Shown here: positions 1-5,011 of the stretch, piece after piece | How the letters are laid out: the number at the start of each line of letters is the position of its first letter | Position numbering within the stretch: position 1 is the stretch's first letter | Source of the DNA: Thermoplasmatota archaeon | Lineage (GTDB): Archaea; Thermoplasmatota; E2; DHVEG-1 | DNA: 6,623 bases | Direction of reading: 5' to 3' | NCBI GenBank assembly: GCA_030609445.1 | Contig: JAUWCF010000054.1 | Span: 1 to 6,623, forward strand | Translations under genes and position numbers: made by a program | The notes under the pieces: generated by a model | Database searches by the model: none | Told to the model about the DNA's origin: nothing | What the model saw: the letters and a program-made list of their open reading frames with translations, nothing else

Positions 1-85
1 GTTCAAAGTCTGCGTCCAATTGCCCTCTAATTCTGTTTGGCGTATTTGGTCTCAAACAATTTCTGCATATGTGTCGATAATTCAT
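1..85 (-). CDS. Small CxxC protein, N-terminal fragment (runs off the left edge)
   Basis: An open frame starts at ATG 85-83 and continues for 28 codons without a stop to the window edge, so only the N-terminus is seen. It begins MNYRHICRNCLRPNTPNR, with a CxxC knuckle at Cys7 and Cys10 followed by an Arg/Asn/Pro-rich stretch, and then acidic residues (DADFE). The start is well supported: a textbook Shine-Dalgarno GGAGGTGA (96-89) ends 3 nt before the ATG, with 6 nt between GGAGG and the ATG. The upstream 36-residue zinc-knuckle gene ends inside that site, so the two are surely co-transcribed and probably translationally coupled. The CxxC suggests half of a zinc-binding site, with the partner cysteines beyond the edge. 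I do not recognise the family and do not assign a function. The reality of the gene is fairly secure because of the ribosome site; its nature is not. Confidence 0.7.
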   Translation of the reverse strand, partial: MNYRHICRNCLRPNTPNRIRGQLDADFE

Positions 86-88
86 TTT

Positions 89-96
89 TCACCTCC
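89..96 (-). promoter_or_regulatory. Strong Shine-Dalgarno site overlapping the upstream stop codon
   Basis: On the minus strand GGAGGTGA reads from 96 to 89, a full complement of the conserved 16S rRNA 3' end. It sits 3 nt before ATG 85 (6 nt from GGAGG to the ATG). Its last three bases are the TGA stop of the 36-residue gene, and the preceding purines encode that protein's terminal arginines. It decides the start of the left-edge gene. Confidence 0.88.
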
Positions 97-199
97 TTCT
101 CCTTTGATTCCAGCGATATGATTTGCAATAAGGACATTGGAGCGGTTTCTTTTTTATCGAGTCCCACTGATAACTGCAACGCTTGCATTTTTGTTTCAT
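89..199 (-). CDS. 36-residue double-CxxC zinc-knuckle protein
   Basis: A complete 36-codon frame runs from ATG 199-197 to TGA 91-89, below the length most gene callers use. Four cysteines form two CxxC pairs (Cys5/Cys8 and Cys22/Cys25) spaced as in a compact zinc ribbon. The surrounding pattern, CKRCSYQW then LQCPYCKSYRWN, matches small archaeal zinc-finger proteins of the C-x2-C-x-Y-x-W ... C-P-x-C-K-S-x-x-W type as I know them. The tail is four arginines, giving a very basic protein likely to touch nucleic acid or a partner protein; that role is inference. A TATA-like box lies 36 nt upstream of the ATG and there is no Shine-Dalgarno site, so a short-leader or leaderless mRNA is likely. It heads a two-gene unit with the CxxC gene starting at 85, whose ribosome site overlaps its last codons. 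No membrane segment or signal peptide is present. Confidence 0.8.
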   Translation of the reverse strand: MKQKCKRCSYQWDSIKKKPLQCPYCKSYRWNQRRRR

Positions 200-205
200 C
201 CTATC

Positions 206-220
206 AATATTATTAATATT
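206..220. repeat. AATATT-ATT-AATATT palindrome at the predicted transcription start
   Basis: AATATT (206-211) and AATATT (215-220) flank ATT, forming a perfect inverted repeat. It covers the region about 15-29 nt downstream of the centre of the TATA-like box at 231-239, where transcription should begin, and lies just before ATG 199. It could be an operator for a repressor, or only AT-rich initiator DNA. Confidence 0.35.
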
Positions 221-230
221 ATGAGACAAA

Positions 231-246
231 GTATAAAAATTACAGG
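231..246 (-). promoter_or_regulatory. Predicted archaeal promoter (BRE/TATA) for the small zinc-protein pair
   Basis: On the minus strand CCTGTAA (246-240) precedes the TATA-like TTTTTATAC (239-231). The box is centred about 36 nt upstream of ATG 199, so a start 25-27 nt downstream of its centre leaves a leader of about 10 nt. The same geometry recurs at three other genes in the window. The purine-rich BRE element is weak here. Confidence 0.55.
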
Positions 247-318
247 TTGGGTTAAAGTTGACTATAGAACTTTTGATTCAAAGTCTCAATTTATATGTAG
301 TACAAACAGGGATTGATC

Positions 319-344
319 TCGTTAAACAAAAGTTGTATTAACGA
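319..344. repeat. 7-bp inverted repeat with 12-nt spacer
   Basis: TCGTTAA (319-325) and TTAACGA (338-344) are perfect inverted copies. The spacer has a possible inner AC/GT pairing around AAAA. TTGATC occurs as a direct repeat on either side (313-318 and 353-358). It could be a protein-binding site or an RNA hairpin; chance in AT-rich intergenic DNA is possible. Confidence 0.35.
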
Positions 345-380
345 AAAATGTTTTGATCATCCAAACTTAATAAACAGTCT

Positions 381-400
381 CTAAATAGTAAAAAATAGTA
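381..400 (-). terminator. Candidate T-rich terminator downstream of aspS
   Basis: The minus strand reads TACTATTTTTTACTATTTAG, two TACTATTT units with a T6 run, about 95-115 nt after the aspS stop. Archaeal transcription commonly ends at T-rich tracts without a strong hairpin. It appears on the plus strand as a direct repeat AAATAGTA (383-390 and 393-400). Confidence 0.4.
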
Positions 401-445
401 ACCTATGGTTTAACCCTAAATATCTTTGGTATTTTCAATTTTGCT

Positions 446-472
446 GTGATTTAAACTCCCAGTTGGAATCAC
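446..472. repeat. Imperfect hairpin 22 nt after the aspS stop codon
   Basis: GTGATT (446-451) pairs with AATCAC (467-472), and inside it AACT (454-457) pairs with AGTT (461-464) around a CCC loop. Two positions on each side between the stems are mismatched, one being a possible U-G pair if read as plus-strand RNA. It lies in the aspS 3' untranslated region. No T-tract follows closely on the minus strand, so it is not a classical terminator; RNA stabilisation or chance are alternatives. Confidence 0.35.
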
Positions 473-493
473 GTCCCCTGCACTATTTTATTT

Positions 494-1795
494 CTATGGA
501 GTTAATCGTGTTCTATCACGTGGAAACAAAATACATTCTCTAATATTTTTAATGTCGAGTAGCTCCATTAAAAACCGTTCGATACCAAAACCAAAACCAC
601 CGTGCGGGGGCATACCGTACCTAAATGCTTTAAGATATGCTTCAAAGTCTTTCGGATTCAAACCACATGCTCCTAACCGCTTCTTTAACAGTTTCACATC
701 ATGGATACGTTGACTTCCGGAAGCAATCTCCACACCTTTACATTCTAAATCAAAACCACGAGAATATTTCTCCCCTTCAGGCATTGTATAAAACGGCTTT
801 GACCCAAGAGGATACCTTGTTATAAAATAGAACTCCTTACCACCCTCTTTCATGATTTCTCCAAGAAGTTTCTCATCTTCAGCACCAAGATCCTGACCCC
901 ATTCTATACCAGATTTTCTCTCATGCAACTTATGTATAACCTCATCATATGGCATCCTTGCAAATGGAAGTTTTGGAATCGCAATTTTTTTATCTAAAAT
1001 CTCAAGTTCTTCTTTACATTCACTCGCACTCTTCCACATACTATGGACAAGATTTTCTAGAATCTTCATCACATCTTCTTCACTAGAAATATACGCCATC
1101 TCTAAATCAACAGCAGTCGACTCATTCAAATGCCTGCGAGTATTATGCTCCTCTGCTCTGAAATACCACGCAATCTCATACACTCTGTCAAGACCAGTTG
1201 CCATAAGGCTTTGTTTATACAATTGTGGTGATTGAGCAAGAAACGCCTCCTTTTCAAAATACTGAAGCTTAAAAACTTCAGTACCACCTTCTGAAGAGCT
1301 AGGAATGATGTTTGGAGTATGAACTTCAATAAAACTCTGTGACCGTAAATATTGATGAGCCGCAGCAATAACAACATTTCGTATCTTAAAAATTGCTTGA
1401 ATTTCTGGTTTTCTAAGATCAATAAATCTATTATCAAGTCTGGTATCAAAATCTGCTTCAACCTTATCAACAACACCCAAAGGAAGCGGTGTTTCTGCAG
1501 CTGATAAAATCTCTACCTCTTCAGGCAAGATTTCATATCCATTTCTTACCTTTTCATTTTCCTTACAAAGACCTTTCACAGAAACTACGGACTCCCGTGA
1601 AAAAGATGTTAACTGTTCAAATAATTCAGGGGTTTTCTTTTTAAGAACCGTGATTTGAAGGGTACCTTTTCCATCACGTAGGATGATAAATGCAATGGAA
1701 CCAAGATTTCGAATATCTTCGATCCAACCAGCAACAGTTACCTGTTTGTCATAGTCTTTTTGTGTCACTTCTTTTGAATAACGACTTCGATACAT
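494..1795 (-). CDS. aspS: Aspartyl-tRNA synthetase, archaeal/eukaryal type
   Basis: It charges tRNA-Asp with aspartate using ATP in the cytosol (class II synthetase). At 433 residues it has the normal archaeal length and lacks the large insertion of the bacterial enzyme. The N-terminal OB-fold anticodon-binding domain covers about residues 1-105 (AGWIEDIRNLGS at 22-33). The catalytic domain follows, with QSPQLYKQ (188-195), motif 2 with FRAEEHNTRRHLNE (212-225), GVEIASGSQR (354-363), motif 3 with GGFGFGIERF (399-408), and the terminal FPRDRTRLTP. The ATG start is supported by AGGTGG (1805-1800) just upstream and by the MYRSRYS-type N-terminus usual in the family. It lies 13 nt after phosphopantothenate synthetase and is probably co-transcribed with it. 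Two residues used in related enzymes to tell tRNA-Asp from tRNA-Asn are atypical (Glu26 and Arg84), so it cannot be called discriminating or non-discriminating from sequence. Confidence 0.97.
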   Translation of the reverse strand: MYRSRYSKEVTQKDYDKQVTVAGWIEDIRNLGSIAFIILRDGKGTLQITVLKKKTPELFEQLTSFSRESVVSVKGLCKENEKVRNGYEILPEEVEILSAAETPLPLGVVDKVEADFDTRLDNRFIDLRKPEIQAIFKIRNVVIAAAHQYLRSQSFIEVHTPNIIPSSSEGGTEVFKLQYFEKEAFLAQSPQLYKQSLMATGLDRVYEIAWYFRAEEHNTRRHLNESTAVDLEMAYISSEEDVMKILENLVHSMWKSASECKEELEILDKKIAIPKLPFARMPYDEVIHKLHERKSGIEWGQDLGAEDEKLLGEIMKEGGKEFYFITRYPLGSKPFYTMPEGEKYSRGFDLECKGVEIASGSQRIHDVKLLKKRLGACGLNPKDFEAYLKAFRYGMPPHGGFGFGIERFLMELLDIKNIRECILFPRDRTRLTP

Positions 1796-1799
1796 ACAA

Positions 1800-1805
1800 C
1801 CACCT
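1800..1805 (-). promoter_or_regulatory. Shine-Dalgarno site of aspS
   Basis: AGGTGG reads from 1805 to 1800 on the minus strand, 4 nt before ATG 1795 and within the 13-nt gap after the TGA of the upstream gene (1811-1809). It fixes the aspS start. It contrasts with the upstream gene, which has no such site and its own TATA box. Confidence 0.7.
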
Positions 1806-1808
1806 GTA

Positions 1809-2558
1809 TCAATACAATGAATTTAGTCTTTTTGACAGGAAAAAAAGCGTTTCACCAAGCATTTTTTCATTATCCCACATGTCAACAATAGCGTTCAGTT
1901 CATCTTTAGATGCATCTTTTAGTTTATGCACCCACTGTTCAATATTTGGAATGGCACGAATAACATTATCAACAATAGTAATACTTGCTGTTTTTGCAGT
2001 TCTAGATAAAGGATTAAGATCGATAGCAATAACAGTTTTATCCATATTTATTAACGCCTGGCATCGATCACCATCCTCAAGTGGAACAAGAATGATATCA
2101 GCGGAAAAAATCCCCTCGCGATCGCATAACGCTCGATCCTGATCAAGACCCACTATTTTCACATCAGCCTTTGCACCATACACGATCTCTGCACCAGCAT
2201 TCCTCAGCTCATCTGAAATTTTATCTACTCGTTCTTTGGTTCTATGGAACAAATTTACTTCAATTTTTGCAGGAATATACTCTGCCAAACTGATACATTC
2301 AGCAGCGACTAACGCAACCACATTACCATTAACTGATAGAAAAGGGTTTTTTGCAGACAGTAATGCTGCTGCGGCAGTTTTTTCAGCCAAATCCGCAACA
2401 GGTATGGTTTTTTCGCCAAGTAGATAATCAAACGCCTCACCACGCCCATGAGCAATAAGACCTGTTTCATGAACAATACCATGTTTCATTGCTTGTGAGA
2501 TTTTCTCTCTAGTCATAAGAGACATATAACGTGGATGATTCTTTGATATCTTCTTCAT
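1809..2558 (-). CDS. 4-phosphopantoate--beta-alanine ligase (archaeal phosphopantothenate synthetase)
   Basis: It joins 4-phosphopantoate to beta-alanine with ATP to make 4'-phosphopantothenate. With pantoate kinase, which is not in this window, it forms the archaeal route to coenzyme A that replaces bacterial PanC and PanK. The 249-residue protein shows the family blocks in order: NHPRY-x3-MTREK (7-19), GLIAHGRGEAFDYLLGE (33-49), NPFLSVNGN (71-79), VPLEDGDRCQAL (158-169), AIDLNPLSRTA (178-188) and the IVDNVIRAIPN block (195-205). I chose ATG 2558 over the in-frame TTG at 2579: it gives the usual short lead before NHPRY, and the TTG would lie in the predicted untranscribed or leader region. 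There is no Shine-Dalgarno site; a TATA-like box 32 nt upstream suggests a nearly leaderless mRNA. aspS follows after 13 nt, probably in the same transcript. It is a cytosolic enzyme with no membrane segments. Confidence 0.93.
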   Translation of the reverse strand: MKKISKNHPRYMSLMTREKISQAMKHGIVHETGLIAHGRGEAFDYLLGEKTIPVADLAEKTAAAALLSAKNPFLSVNGNVVALVAAECISLAEYIPAKIEVNLFHRTKERVDKISDELRNAGAEIVYGAKADVKIVGLDQDRALCDREGIFSADIILVPLEDGDRCQALINMDKTVIAIDLNPLSRTAKTASITIVDNVIRAIPNIEQWVHKLKDASKDELNAIVDMWDNEKMLGETLFFLSKRLNSLY

Positions 2559-2584
2559 AATTTCAAACAAAAACAACAAACTCG

Positions 2585-2602
2585 TATTTTTAAAAGTTCG
2601 TT
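2585..2602 (-). promoter_or_regulatory. Predicted archaeal promoter of the phosphopantothenate synthetase-aspS unit
   Basis: On the minus strand a BRE-like AACGAAC (2602-2596) is followed directly by TATA-like TTTTAAAAATA (2595-2585). Its centre is about 32 nt upstream of ATG 2558, which predicts a 5' leader of only about 6 nt and agrees with the absence of a Shine-Dalgarno site. This is the best BRE/TATA match in the window. Confidence 0.65.
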
Positions 2603-2618
2603 ATAAAACAAAATAGAG

Positions 2619-2649
2619 AAAAAATGGTAGTATAGCTGAACGCTATACT
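2619..2649 (-). terminator. Hairpin plus T6 terminator after the PAC2-family gene
   Basis: Three bases after the TAG stop (2655-2653) the minus strand reads AGTATAGC, loop GTTCA, GCTATACT: a perfect 8-bp stem (2649-2642 with 2636-2629). ACCA and six T (2624-2619) follow. This looks like an intrinsic terminator separating the chaperone gene from the next promoter at 2602-2585. Archaea mostly rely on the T-tract, so the stem may instead protect the 3' end. Confidence 0.6.
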
Positions 2650-2652
2650 TCT

Positions 2653-3417
2653 CTATCCGTACATACTTGGTTGTGGTATTGCAGTAGCACCTGACGTCAT
2701 CGGCTTTGCCTGCTTATGAAATTTCTGAAGTTGCTTTTCAATACGCTCTGCCTCTTCATAAAGCGGCCCAACATTGATATCAACACCAACAACAGTTGCA
2801 ATAACATTTATTGCAGAAGCAGCAGCACGGGCATCAGGATAATTCGGATGCGCCTCAGAAAGAATTGAAATCACATCAAAATTCTCGTGTTTCCCTATAT
2901 TAAGAAGCACTCCTGAGACACCAGCGATGATACCATTTTTAAACTGAGGAATATTTTTCGACTGGAGCGTTTTTCTCGCATTTTCTGTCGATCCAATTGC
3001 ATATGCATCAACAACATTTCCTGCCTCAGACGATTTTCCTTCAACAACCATTCCCTCAGGAGACATTAAAAGTTTACATTTCTTTTTCTGAACCCAATCC
3101 AAAATAGAATTCGACAACGCATTAATCAAATTAGGTTTTGGTTTGAACTCTGAGACAAAAACAGCAATCTTCTCCCCAGTCTCTAAGATTCCACCATATA
3201 TGCGAACTGGAGACAACGGTTCTCCGGTATGAACAACAGAAAGCGTGGGAAAATGTGGTGAATTTAAGGCCCCTATCTGCCGTAAGCCAAAGGCATCTAT
3301 CAAATAATTCGCAACAATAGTACTGACAAGCCCTATTGAAGGAAAGCCAGCTATTACTGTTGCATCATGAAGATCTGTATCTTCAAATTCGATAATTTCA
3401 ACATCATCCACTTGCAT
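2653..3417 (-). CDS. PAC2-family proteasome assembly chaperone (COG2047-like)
   Basis: This family is homologous to eukaryotic PAC1/PAC2, and the archaeal members (PbaA/PbaB-like) help assemble or activate the 20S proteasome in the cytosol. The 254-residue protein has the family pattern: GFPSIGLVSTIVANYLI (24-40), NSPHFPTLSVVH (52-63), PVRIYGG (70-76), FVSEF (87-91), a glycine-rich core GIIAGVSGVLLNIG (162-175) and SEAHPNYPDARAAASAI (187-203). A charged helix (221-236) and a flexible tail follow. The last three residues, Met-Tyr-Gly, fit the hydrophobic-Tyr-any (HbYX) motif that docks regulators into pockets of the proteasome alpha ring. Start: ATG 3417 is preferred, but GTG 3420 would add one residue; GGATGA (3426-3421) is a weak ribosome site. 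The gene lies 69 nt after rtcB with its own TATA-like box, and a hairpin terminator follows. Which archaeal paralogue it is cannot be told. Confidence 0.88.
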   Translation of the reverse strand: MQVDDVEIIEFEDTDLHDATVIAGFPSIGLVSTIVANYLIDAFGLRQIGALNSPHFPTLSVVHTGEPLSPVRIYGGILETGEKIAVFVSEFKPKPNLINALSNSILDWVQKKKCKLLMSPEGMVVEGKSSEAGNVVDAYAIGSTENARKTLQSKNIPQFKNGIIAGVSGVLLNIGKHENFDVISILSEAHPNYPDARAAASAINVIATVVGVDINVGPLYEEAERIEKQLQKFHKQAKPMTSGATAIPQPSMYG

Positions 3418-3450
3418 CACTCATCCAATACACCCTAATACGTCTTCTAG

Positions 3451-3468
3451 CATTTAAAATTAATTGGT
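3451..3468 (-). promoter_or_regulatory. Predicted archaeal promoter of the PAC2-family gene
   Basis: The minus strand has CACCAATTA (3468-3460) before TATA-like TTTTAAATG (3459-3451), centred about 38 nt upstream of ATG 3417. This predicts a start near 3429 and a leader of about 12 nt that would include GGATGA (3426-3421). I saw no clear T-tract or hairpin terminator between rtcB and this box, so read-through from rtcB is also possible. Confidence 0.5.
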
Positions 3469-3486
3469 GAAACCTGGTTGTGTTTT

Positions 3487-4956
3487 CTATCCCTTAACTA
3501 CTCCCAGAGGCATGAGTTTTGCTACCTTAGCAGAAATCCCAGCACCATGTGTCACGTTTACAACTTCGCTGACGTCTTTATAGGCATCTGGTGCCTCCTC
3601 TGCCATAACCTTCCAACTTGCAGGATGAACATATATGCCTTTTTTCTTCAAATCTTCCTGCACACGTTCTCCACGCCATTGTCTCACTGCTTGATGCCGA
3701 GACATAACTCGTCCTGCACCGTGACAGGTGCTACCAAAGGTTTCTTCAGCCTCTTTTGTACCTCTGAGAAGATAACTTTCGGTCCCCATATCACCAGGTA
3801 TTAAAACTGGTTGACCAACATCTCTATATTTCATTGGAATTTCTTTTTTTCCGGGTCCAAATGAACGAGTTGCACCTTTCCGATGAACAATGAGCTTTCT
3901 TTTTTCGCCATCCACGACATGTTCTTCCAGTTTTGCGATATTATGACAAATATCATAGACAATACCCATATCTAAATCTTCAGCACCATCATTTAGTATT
4001 TTCTCAAATGACTCTCTCACCCAATGGACAATCATTTGTCTATTACACCAGGCAAAGTTTGCAGCACAAGCCATAGCTTTCAAATAATCCTCCCCCTCCT
4101 TTGAATGCACTGGTGCGCAAGCCAACTGTCTATCGGGGAGCCAGATGTTGTATTTTTTTACGGCTTGTTCTAAAACCTGGAGATGATCAGTACACACTTG
4201 ATGACCAAATCCTCGAGAACCGGTATGAATCATAACCATTATCTGCCCTACATTATCCACCCCAAAAGCCTTTGCTGCCACGGGATCATAAATCTCCGCG
4301 ACCTTTTGGATTTCCAAGAAATGATTTCCCGCTCCTAAAGATCCGAGTTGAGGTGCACCACGTTGTTTTGCTTTTTCAGAAACTTTAGATATATCAGCCT
4401 GTTTGAGACATCCGTTTTCCTCTAAAAACTCGACATCTTCTTCCCAGCCATATCCATTTTCTACAGCCCAACGAGCCCCTATCTGTAGAACTTCATCCAG
4501 TTCTTTTCTACTCAGCCGAACCTTGGCTTTCGATCCAAGACCCGAAGGGACATTTTTAAACATCTCATCAACAAGATATTGTATCTTTTTAGTATCCAGT
4601 TCAGTTTCATGTAAATTAGTTCTAACAAGTCGTACTCCGCAGTTGATATCAAATCCCACTCCACCAGGAGAAATAACACCTTCTTCTGCATCAGTAGCTG
4701 CAACACCACCAATAGGAAAACCATACCCCCAGTGAATATCAGGCATTGCAAGTGATTTTCCGACAATACCTGGAAGCATTGCAACATTTGCAGCCTGCTC
4801 AGGAGCATTATCTTTCCGGATTGCATCAATCATCTGAGAATTAGCATAAATAACTGCTGATGTCCTCATTTTAAGGTTGTTTTTCTCACCCGTATAACTG
4901 GACGGGATTTCATATCGAAACTCATCAATTTTATTGAGTGGGCCATTCCATTTCAT
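3487..4956 (-). CDS. rtcB: RNA-splicing ligase RtcB (3'-phosphate/5'-OH RNA ligase)
   Basis: RtcB seals RNA ends bearing 2',3'-cyclic or 3'-phosphate to 5'-OH ends using GTP and Mn2+. In archaea it joins tRNA halves after intron removal and repairs RNA. The 489-residue protein is full length with no intein. The active-site residues are all present: Asp103 and Cys106 in GFDINCGVRL, Asn211 and His212 in GSLGAGNHFLEIQ, His244 in MIHTGSRGFGHQ, His338 in DICHNIA, the guanylated His412 in CHGAGRVMSR, and Lys488 in the terminal GVVKG. ATG 4956 is chosen because it yields the normal family N-terminus; the nearby ATG at 4963 is out of frame. There is no Shine-Dalgarno site, and a TATA-like box lies 36 nt upstream, suggesting a short leader. 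The cofactor archease, often near rtcB, is not in this window. Flanking genes are the charged protein gene upstream and the PAC2-family gene downstream. Confidence 0.97.
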   Translation of the reverse strand: MKWNGPLNKIDEFRYEIPSSYTGEKNNLKMRTSAVIYANSQMIDAIRKDNAPEQAANVAMLPGIVGKSLAMPDIHWGYGFPIGGVAATDAEEGVISPGGVGFDINCGVRLVRTNLHETELDTKKIQYLVDEMFKNVPSGLGSKAKVRLSRKELDEVLQIGARWAVENGYGWEEDVEFLEENGCLKQADISKVSEKAKQRGAPQLGSLGAGNHFLEIQKVAEIYDPVAAKAFGVDNVGQIMVMIHTGSRGFGHQVCTDHLQVLEQAVKKYNIWLPDRQLACAPVHSKEGEDYLKAMACAANFAWCNRQMIVHWVRESFEKILNDGAEDLDMGIVYDICHNIAKLEEHVVDGEKRKLIVHRKGATRSFGPGKKEIPMKYRDVGQPVLIPGDMGTESYLLRGTKEAEETFGSTCHGAGRVMSRHQAVRQWRGERVQEDLKKKGIYVHPASWKVMAEEAPDAYKDVSEVVNVTHGAGISAKVAKLMPLGVVKG

Positions 4957-4986
4957 CGTCCATCAAAAAAGGTTAATGTAAAAATA

Positions 4987-5003
4987 GGATTTAAAGGTTT
5001 GAT
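4987..5003 (-). promoter_or_regulatory. Predicted archaeal promoter of rtcB
   Basis: On the minus strand BRE-like ATCAAAC (5003-4997) precedes TATA-like CTTTAAATCC (4996-4987), centred about 36 nt before ATG 4956, which predicts a leader of about 10 nt. It follows directly on the T7 tract that ends the upstream gene, so terminator and promoter are packed into 55 nt. Confidence 0.6.
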
Positions 5004-5010
5004 AAAAAAA
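5004..5010 (-). terminator. T7 tract terminator after the charged protein gene
   Basis: Seven T in a row begin on the minus strand one base after the TAG stop (5014-5012). No hairpin is evident. Oligo-T tracts suffice for archaeal RNA polymerase to stop, and the rtcB promoter starts immediately afterwards. Confidence 0.5.
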
Positions 5011-5011
5011 T

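Larger units (their letters stand above)
241..493. other. Gene-free intergenic stretch between aspS and the zinc-protein promoter
   Basis: No credible gene was found on either strand. The ATGs seen lead to stops within a few codons, the longest being a 12-codon frame from 360 on the minus strand. No tRNA-like cloverleaf, rRNA or C/D-box pair was found. What it holds is a 27-nt imperfect hairpin just after aspS, a T-rich tract on the minus strand, a 7-bp inverted repeat and, on the plus strand, an isolated TATA-like TTTATAT (291-297) with no open frame downstream. The last could serve an unseen non-coding transcript, but this is not supported further. Confidence 0.6.

Noticed and set aside
300..365. 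Possible C/D-box small RNA (GATGATC on the minus strand at 356-362)
   Set aside because: No CTGA box D at a suitable distance was found on that strand.
446..475. tRNA T-arm-like sequence (GGGAGTTTAAATCAC on the minus strand)
   Set aside because: The flanks do not form a T-stem, and no acceptor, D or anticodon arms are present.
2..650. TTCAAAGTCT found three times (2-11, 277-286, 641-650)
   Set aside because: Two copies encode Asp-Phe-Glu in unrelated frames, and spacing and flanks differ; most likely coincidence.
1126..1476. Leu/Ile-rich minus-strand frame inside aspS and similar frames inside rtcB (4512-4829)
   Set aside because: Out-of-frame shadows of strongly conserved genes with no start signal of their own.
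2559..2579. TTG-started extension of phosphopantothenate synthetase by seven residues
   Set aside because: The extension (MLFLFEI) is not typical of the family and overlaps the predicted transcript start; ATG 2558 fits better.
3487..4956. Intein in rtcB, as found in some archaea
   Set aside because: The protein is of normal length and all conserved blocks are uninterrupted.
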